The notes beneath the pieces were generated by a model. It searched no databases and was not told the origin of the DNA. It worked only from the letters and a program-made list of their open reading frames with translations. The translations under genes were made by a program, and so were the position numbers. This document shows positions 59,671 through 64,000 of a DNA stretch of 64,000 nucleotides, one piece after another. Every line of letters starts with the position of its first letter. Position 1 is the first letter of the stretch. Origin of the DNA: Argentina anserina (taxonomy: Eukaryota > Streptophyta > Magnoliopsida > Rosales > Rosaceae); assembly GCF_933775445.1 (NCBI RefSeq), contig NC_065873.1, positions 11,656,001 to 11,720,000 on the forward strand, written 5' to 3'.

Positions 59671-62600
59671 ATGCTTCTTCGCCTTCCCCCACCTTCTCTC
59701 TCTTCTCTTCCTTCCACTCCCAAACCCTCTCGCTCCTCTCCGCCTCGGTTAATCCGATGCGCCGCCCTTAAAAACGACTCCGACGCCTTTACCGCCAAGT
59801 CCGGCTACCTATTCGAGCTCACCGCGTCGGAGGCCAACTCCCTGGCCGACTATGATATCTCCAAAATCGGCGCCATTTACCGCCGCAAGCCTCTCATCGT
59901 CTTCCGGCGACTCCTCCAGATTTCCTCCACCTTCGGCTACTGGTTCGCTCTTCGCTTCATCGATCGCCAATTGGAACGCTCCGATCAAATGTTCGAGGTC
60001 AGTATATGACTCCGCCGCCGTTGATTTAATCAGGTACTTTTTTCTAAGTCTAATTTTGTTTTTGCTTGCAGGTTAGGGCTGCCGAGCTTCGGCAAATCCT
60101 ATTAGAACTTGGACCGGTACATTAAGCTTGTTCTTATCTCTCACTATGAAATATTGAAATTAGCATAAACTTCTGTACATGAGGCTTTACTTCGGATTGT
60201 GTATTGTATAGGCTTATATCAAAATTGCTCAAGCTGTTTCCTCTCGACCTGTAAGTTGACTCTTTTTCTATGGTCAAGTACGGAATTTATAGTCCAATCC
60301 TACATTTTTTGCTATGCATTTCATACTAAGTTATGCTTAATGTTATGTGTAGCTATAAGGCGAACTTATTGTTGTAGAAATTGGTTCCCAATTAATGATT
60401 AAGTATCACTCTGCATATCTTAGGACTCAGTAGCACCAAGCAAGTCTTTAACATTGTTGGAAGAAGAAATGGTGGACATTTTGTGTGGCTATGTTACATG
60501 TCCTGCTGTAGTTTAGATTAATTTTACTGGATAAAAAAAGTATAAAAATTTTACTGCCGAGAAGACTTTCATGAATTAGCTGTTGCTTTGTAATGACCAA
60601 TTTTTTCTGAGTCTACCTCACAGTAGCTTTGATACTCGTATTAAACTTTTTTCTTTTTCTTTTAAGGACTTGATACCACCATCATATTTGGATGAACTCT
60701 CACTGTTGCAAGATCGAATATCTCCATTTTCTAATGAAGTTGCCATAAAGACGATAGAAAATGAACTTGCTTTACCGATAGATGAGATTTTCTCTGAGAT
60801 CTCACCAGAACCTGTAGCTGCAGCTTCTCTCGGACAGGTTTTATTTGTTTATGCGCTTCACCTGATCCTGGATTTTGTATCTTTTACCGTTGCCATTTAA
60901 TTAGTGACAAAATTTAGTAGAATCCAAATACATATCTTTCTCTCTCTCCCTGGTTCTAGGTATATCAAGCTAGGCTCCGCCGTAAGGGACAGCTTGTTGC
61001 AGTCAAAGTACAAAGACCTGGAGTACAAGCTGCTATTTCCTTAGACATATTGATCTTGCATTCTCTAGCAGGCATTCTCAGGAGAATAAGAAAATTAAAC
61101 ACTGATCTTCAGGTACTGTAGCAACAAGTAACCTAGTATAGATTGTACCAATCATCTTTTACTGTGTGAAAGTGAATGAGTTTTATGCATGCATCTTCTT
61201 ATATTGTGGTATGGGATTAATGATGATGTTCATCATACGGCATGGGTCTTGGAGAACCACTAGTAGCTGTGATGTATGATATTAATATTAATGTCAATAA
61301 CTTATTTATATTGTATTAATTTTTTCTGCACCTTTTTGGATTTTTGTGACTTAGGACATGACTTTAACATGCAGGCAGTTGTTGATGAATGGGCATCAAG
61401 TCTCTTTCGGGTATGTTTTAATTTCTTTACGCAGGACTATTGTTTTGGTGTCTTCTTCTCAGTAAAGTAAACTAATCACAGTGCATATCCGATTACTAGC
61501 TGTCCTCTAATAATATTTGTTAGGTTATCATTGTGTCCCGAATATTTATTGTAATATGTGATTGGAAGGGAAGCCTTTGTCTTCCATACTACTTTAGCTA
61601 TGACATCCAACAAGTATTGACTCCCTGGTCCCCTTTGTACTTGTTTTTCACTCAAATCTGTTTCTTTCACCAAAAGGGAAAAGGTAAAACACCCCATTTT
61701 GCCTTCTAAAGATCAAATCGAGTATAATTTTTGTTTTTGTTTCTTAAGCCTTTATTTTGATCATGCACGGGTCTCTGTTTACCACTAAGGGCCAAACAGT
61801 GGAATTAAAAGTATATTTGTGAGCTGGATTTGAACTCAAAATATTGAATCTGTATCATGATATGATTTTTTTTGTTTATCATTGTGGGAAAAGCTTCAGA
61901 TTTTATAACGGGGCCCAACTATTTTAAAACTCATCGTTAAGCTAGGCCAAACTCGATTATTAAGTTTTGAGGACAATTTATTTATACAGTTACACTAAAG
62001 TTTTCAGCACATGTATCAAATTTGTCATTGTTATAATACACCACCATTTTTGGCATAACTACACCATTTGAAGACAATATACAGAAAGCAGCTGTCACGT
62101 TTTATGCCCAGTGGTCTACTTATGCCTTTTTTTTTTCTTTCTCGTTTTCTTAAATGAGGTTATGCTTAGAGCTTTAAATTGAATACAGGTAACATTGAAT
62201 GCAGGAGATGGATTACCGGAAGGAAGCAAATAATGGTATCAAGTTCAGGTAAGAGGAGGGGTTAATAATTTACATAACCATAGTAATCAAAGTATTTACA
62301 TTTAATTTATATGATACTATACCCAAATGTTTGAGCATTAGTGAACTTGAGAAGTCGATGCAATCAGTTTGAAACATATTATTTTAAATATTTTTTAGTT
62401 ATCAACATAATTTTCATGTTAAGACTAGTGGTTAAAAGGGCCCACCAAGCTAATAAGGTCCCCTCCTGATTAATACTCTATTGGATCTTTCTGCGGTGTA
62501 TATATACTTTATATAATTTGACTTATGTTTTTGGACAACGTATAGCAATAATCTGGACATATGTTTTGCCTGATCCCCCCTCCTCTACCTTCTTCCTTTC

Positions 62601-64000
62601 CTTTCCTTTCACTTAATAGAAAATACTAGAGTTTCATGTAGAAGAAAAAATGGATATTTATTCATCTGACCCTTCACTAGTTAAAAAATGCATGTCATAT
62701 ATATATATATATAATTAGATATATATATATATATATATATAATTAGAGAGAGAGATATATATATAGAGTTAGGTTGTTTGGTGCTGCCTTAGTGTGCATG
62801 ATTTTCTGACAGTAGATTCTTTGACATGAAAATGTTCATGTATCAGTCCCTTTTCTTGTCTTCCCGTTTATTCATGACCGCGCCACTTTTGTAAGTAATG
62901 AAATTATTTCGTAGTGAACATTAAGCACATATTGATTCTTAACCGTGGTCGAATGTAATTGAGCAGACAGCTTTACGGTGGCATACCTGACGTTAAGGTT
63001 CCAGAAATGTATCTTGAACACACAAGTCGTAGGGTTCTTGTGATGGAGTGGGTGGAGGTATGTGCTAATTCGTTTGCATTTGTCTTGTTTATCTTTAAAT
63101 ATTACATGAGACCGAATCTACGAAGACCAACTTCCATTGATTAGTTGACCATTCATTAAGTTTTGCCATTTTAATATGAGCAAGTACATCTGATAATCAG
63201 GAATCAATTTAGAGTTAGTGTCAGGGGAAAATTTAGAGGTCTCTGACTGATTACAACTACTGTGATTTTCAACTCTTTTGGTCATGTAAAGAGATATAAG
63301 ACGTCTAGGTTTCCGTGCTAATATCGATCCCTCTTGTACAACTTTAAGCAAATTTCTCAAGTTAGAATCACTCTTGAATATCTCTATATATAATTTCACT
63401 TGGATATAAATATTATGATTTGATATAGTTCTTAGGACATTCGCTAGGGTGCTCGAAACGATGTTTCTTAAATTCATTTATTGTACCATTGGTATTCCCC
63501 TACTGGCATTGGGTTAACTTATCTCTGTTTATTGATATTTTAGGGACAGAAGCTGTCAGGGGTGAATGATCTGTACTTGGTGGAGGTCATGCATACAACT
63601 AATCTTTTATCTTGGTTATTTTGTTTTTGAAATCCAATGGTACTGAATTTCTTACAGCTTGTGCCGAATAGGTTGGGACTTACTGCTCTTTCAATCAGCT
63701 TCTGGAATGTGGTTTCTATCATGCAGATCCACACCCTGGAAACCTTCTTCGCACAAACGATGGCAAACTTGCGTACTTAGGTACTAGCCTTATGAATATC
63801 TGTCAGGTCAACAAATATTCCATATTAGTAACAGTTACTTACGGCTATGAAGGACACTGAAATTATGAACTGATAGTTTTTTTCTCAATAGTGTGTTGAT
63901 TCGAGAATTTGATAGTTTTCATGATTATGAAACCTATGAAGTTTAGAACAGAATGGGTAGAAGGTATGAATTATTGTTGGAAAAAAAACGGGTGTACTTT
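59671..64000 (+). CDS. ABC1/UbiB-family atypical kinase (ABC1K), probably plastidic, 5' part
   Basis: ABC1 kinases are membrane-associated atypical kinases linked to quinone and plastoglobule lipid metabolism. Ten exons are visible: 59671-59997, 60072-60116, 60212-60250, 60667-60837, 60960-61112, 61375-61410, 62205-62248, 62967-63057, 63544-63585, 63672-63780, giving 352 residues plus one base before the next exon beyond the window. The first ~35 residues are rich in serine, proline and arginine, like a transit peptide. Motifs: KIAQ (128-131, where KxGQ is usual) followed by PPSYLDELSLLQD, AAASLGQV (A-rich loop, ending at 195), VAVKV (K210), EMDYRKEA (258-265) and HADPHPGN (D335, N340), the metal-binding and catalytic centre. 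No frame break. The DFG-like part and C terminus lie outside the window. Family certain; member not assigned. Confidence 0.93.
62697..62766. repeat. (TA)n/(GA)n microsatellite in ABC1K intron 7
   Basis: Two TA runs separated by AATTAGA, followed by a short GAGAGA and another TA run, within the intron between exons 7 and 8. Confidence 0.9.

Noticed and set aside
1..64000. CRISPR arrays, bacterial operons, rRNA clusters or organelle DNA
   Set aside because: Nothing of the kind is visible. Gene structure and repeats are those of plant nuclear DNA.

Overview
This is plant nuclear DNA, almost certainly from a eudicot. Genes carry GT-AG introns, coding density is low, intergenic DNA is AT-rich, and transposable elements of most plant classes are present: CACTA, Mutator-like, hAT, PIF/Harbinger, LINE, TRIM and solo LTRs. 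Element termini resemble ones I associate with Rosaceae, but the sequence alone does not settle the family.

Four protein-coding genes are supported, all on the + strand. Two are seven-exon secreted laccases at 18088-23541 (567 aa) and 41519-44972 (593 aa). They share intron phases, and exons 2, 3 and 4 have identical lengths. They form a tandem pair separated by about 18 kb of transposon-rich DNA. The third, 52307-54271, is a two-exon Gfo/Idh/MocA-type NAD(P)-dependent oxidoreductase (360 aa). The fourth, from 59671 past the right edge, is an ABC1/UbiB atypical kinase with a plastid-type N terminus; ten exons are visible. No operon-like cooperation is implied. The laccases act in the cell wall, the oxidoreductase is probably cytosolic and the ABC1 kinase probably plastidic.

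Layout. 1-2500: repeat-flanked intergenic DNA with a (GA)27 tract. 2501-7488: a DUF4283-like reading frame split by a complete 4388-bp CACTA element (2876-7263, TSD GTA) that carries broken pieces of a ribosomal protein L10 gene. 8435-11107: a Mutator-like element holding a degenerate GTGTGACT array. 15734-16301: an intact TRIM retrotransposon. 17295-17857: a hAT-type MITE ending about 100 bp upstream of the first laccase TATA box. 21217-21980: a retroposon in laccase intron 4. 25360-28252: a PIF/Harbinger-like remnant with a Myb/SANT pseudogene. 29790-31100 and 47130-48300: two copies of one dispersed repeat. 36109-37741: a 5'-truncated LINE on the minus strand. 37867-40923: a 3057-bp solo LTR. 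48925-49613: a near-perfect inverted duplication with arms of about 331 bp and a 26-nt spacer. 55740-59130: a composite repeat with a tandem array of about 490 bp per unit, interrupted by a 1447-bp solo LTR.

No wholly new gene system stands out. The most unusual items are the long gene-derived hairpin, the CACTA capture of RPL10 exons, and two insertions whose empty-site state can be read within the window itself. All calls come from reading the sequence; no database search was possible.
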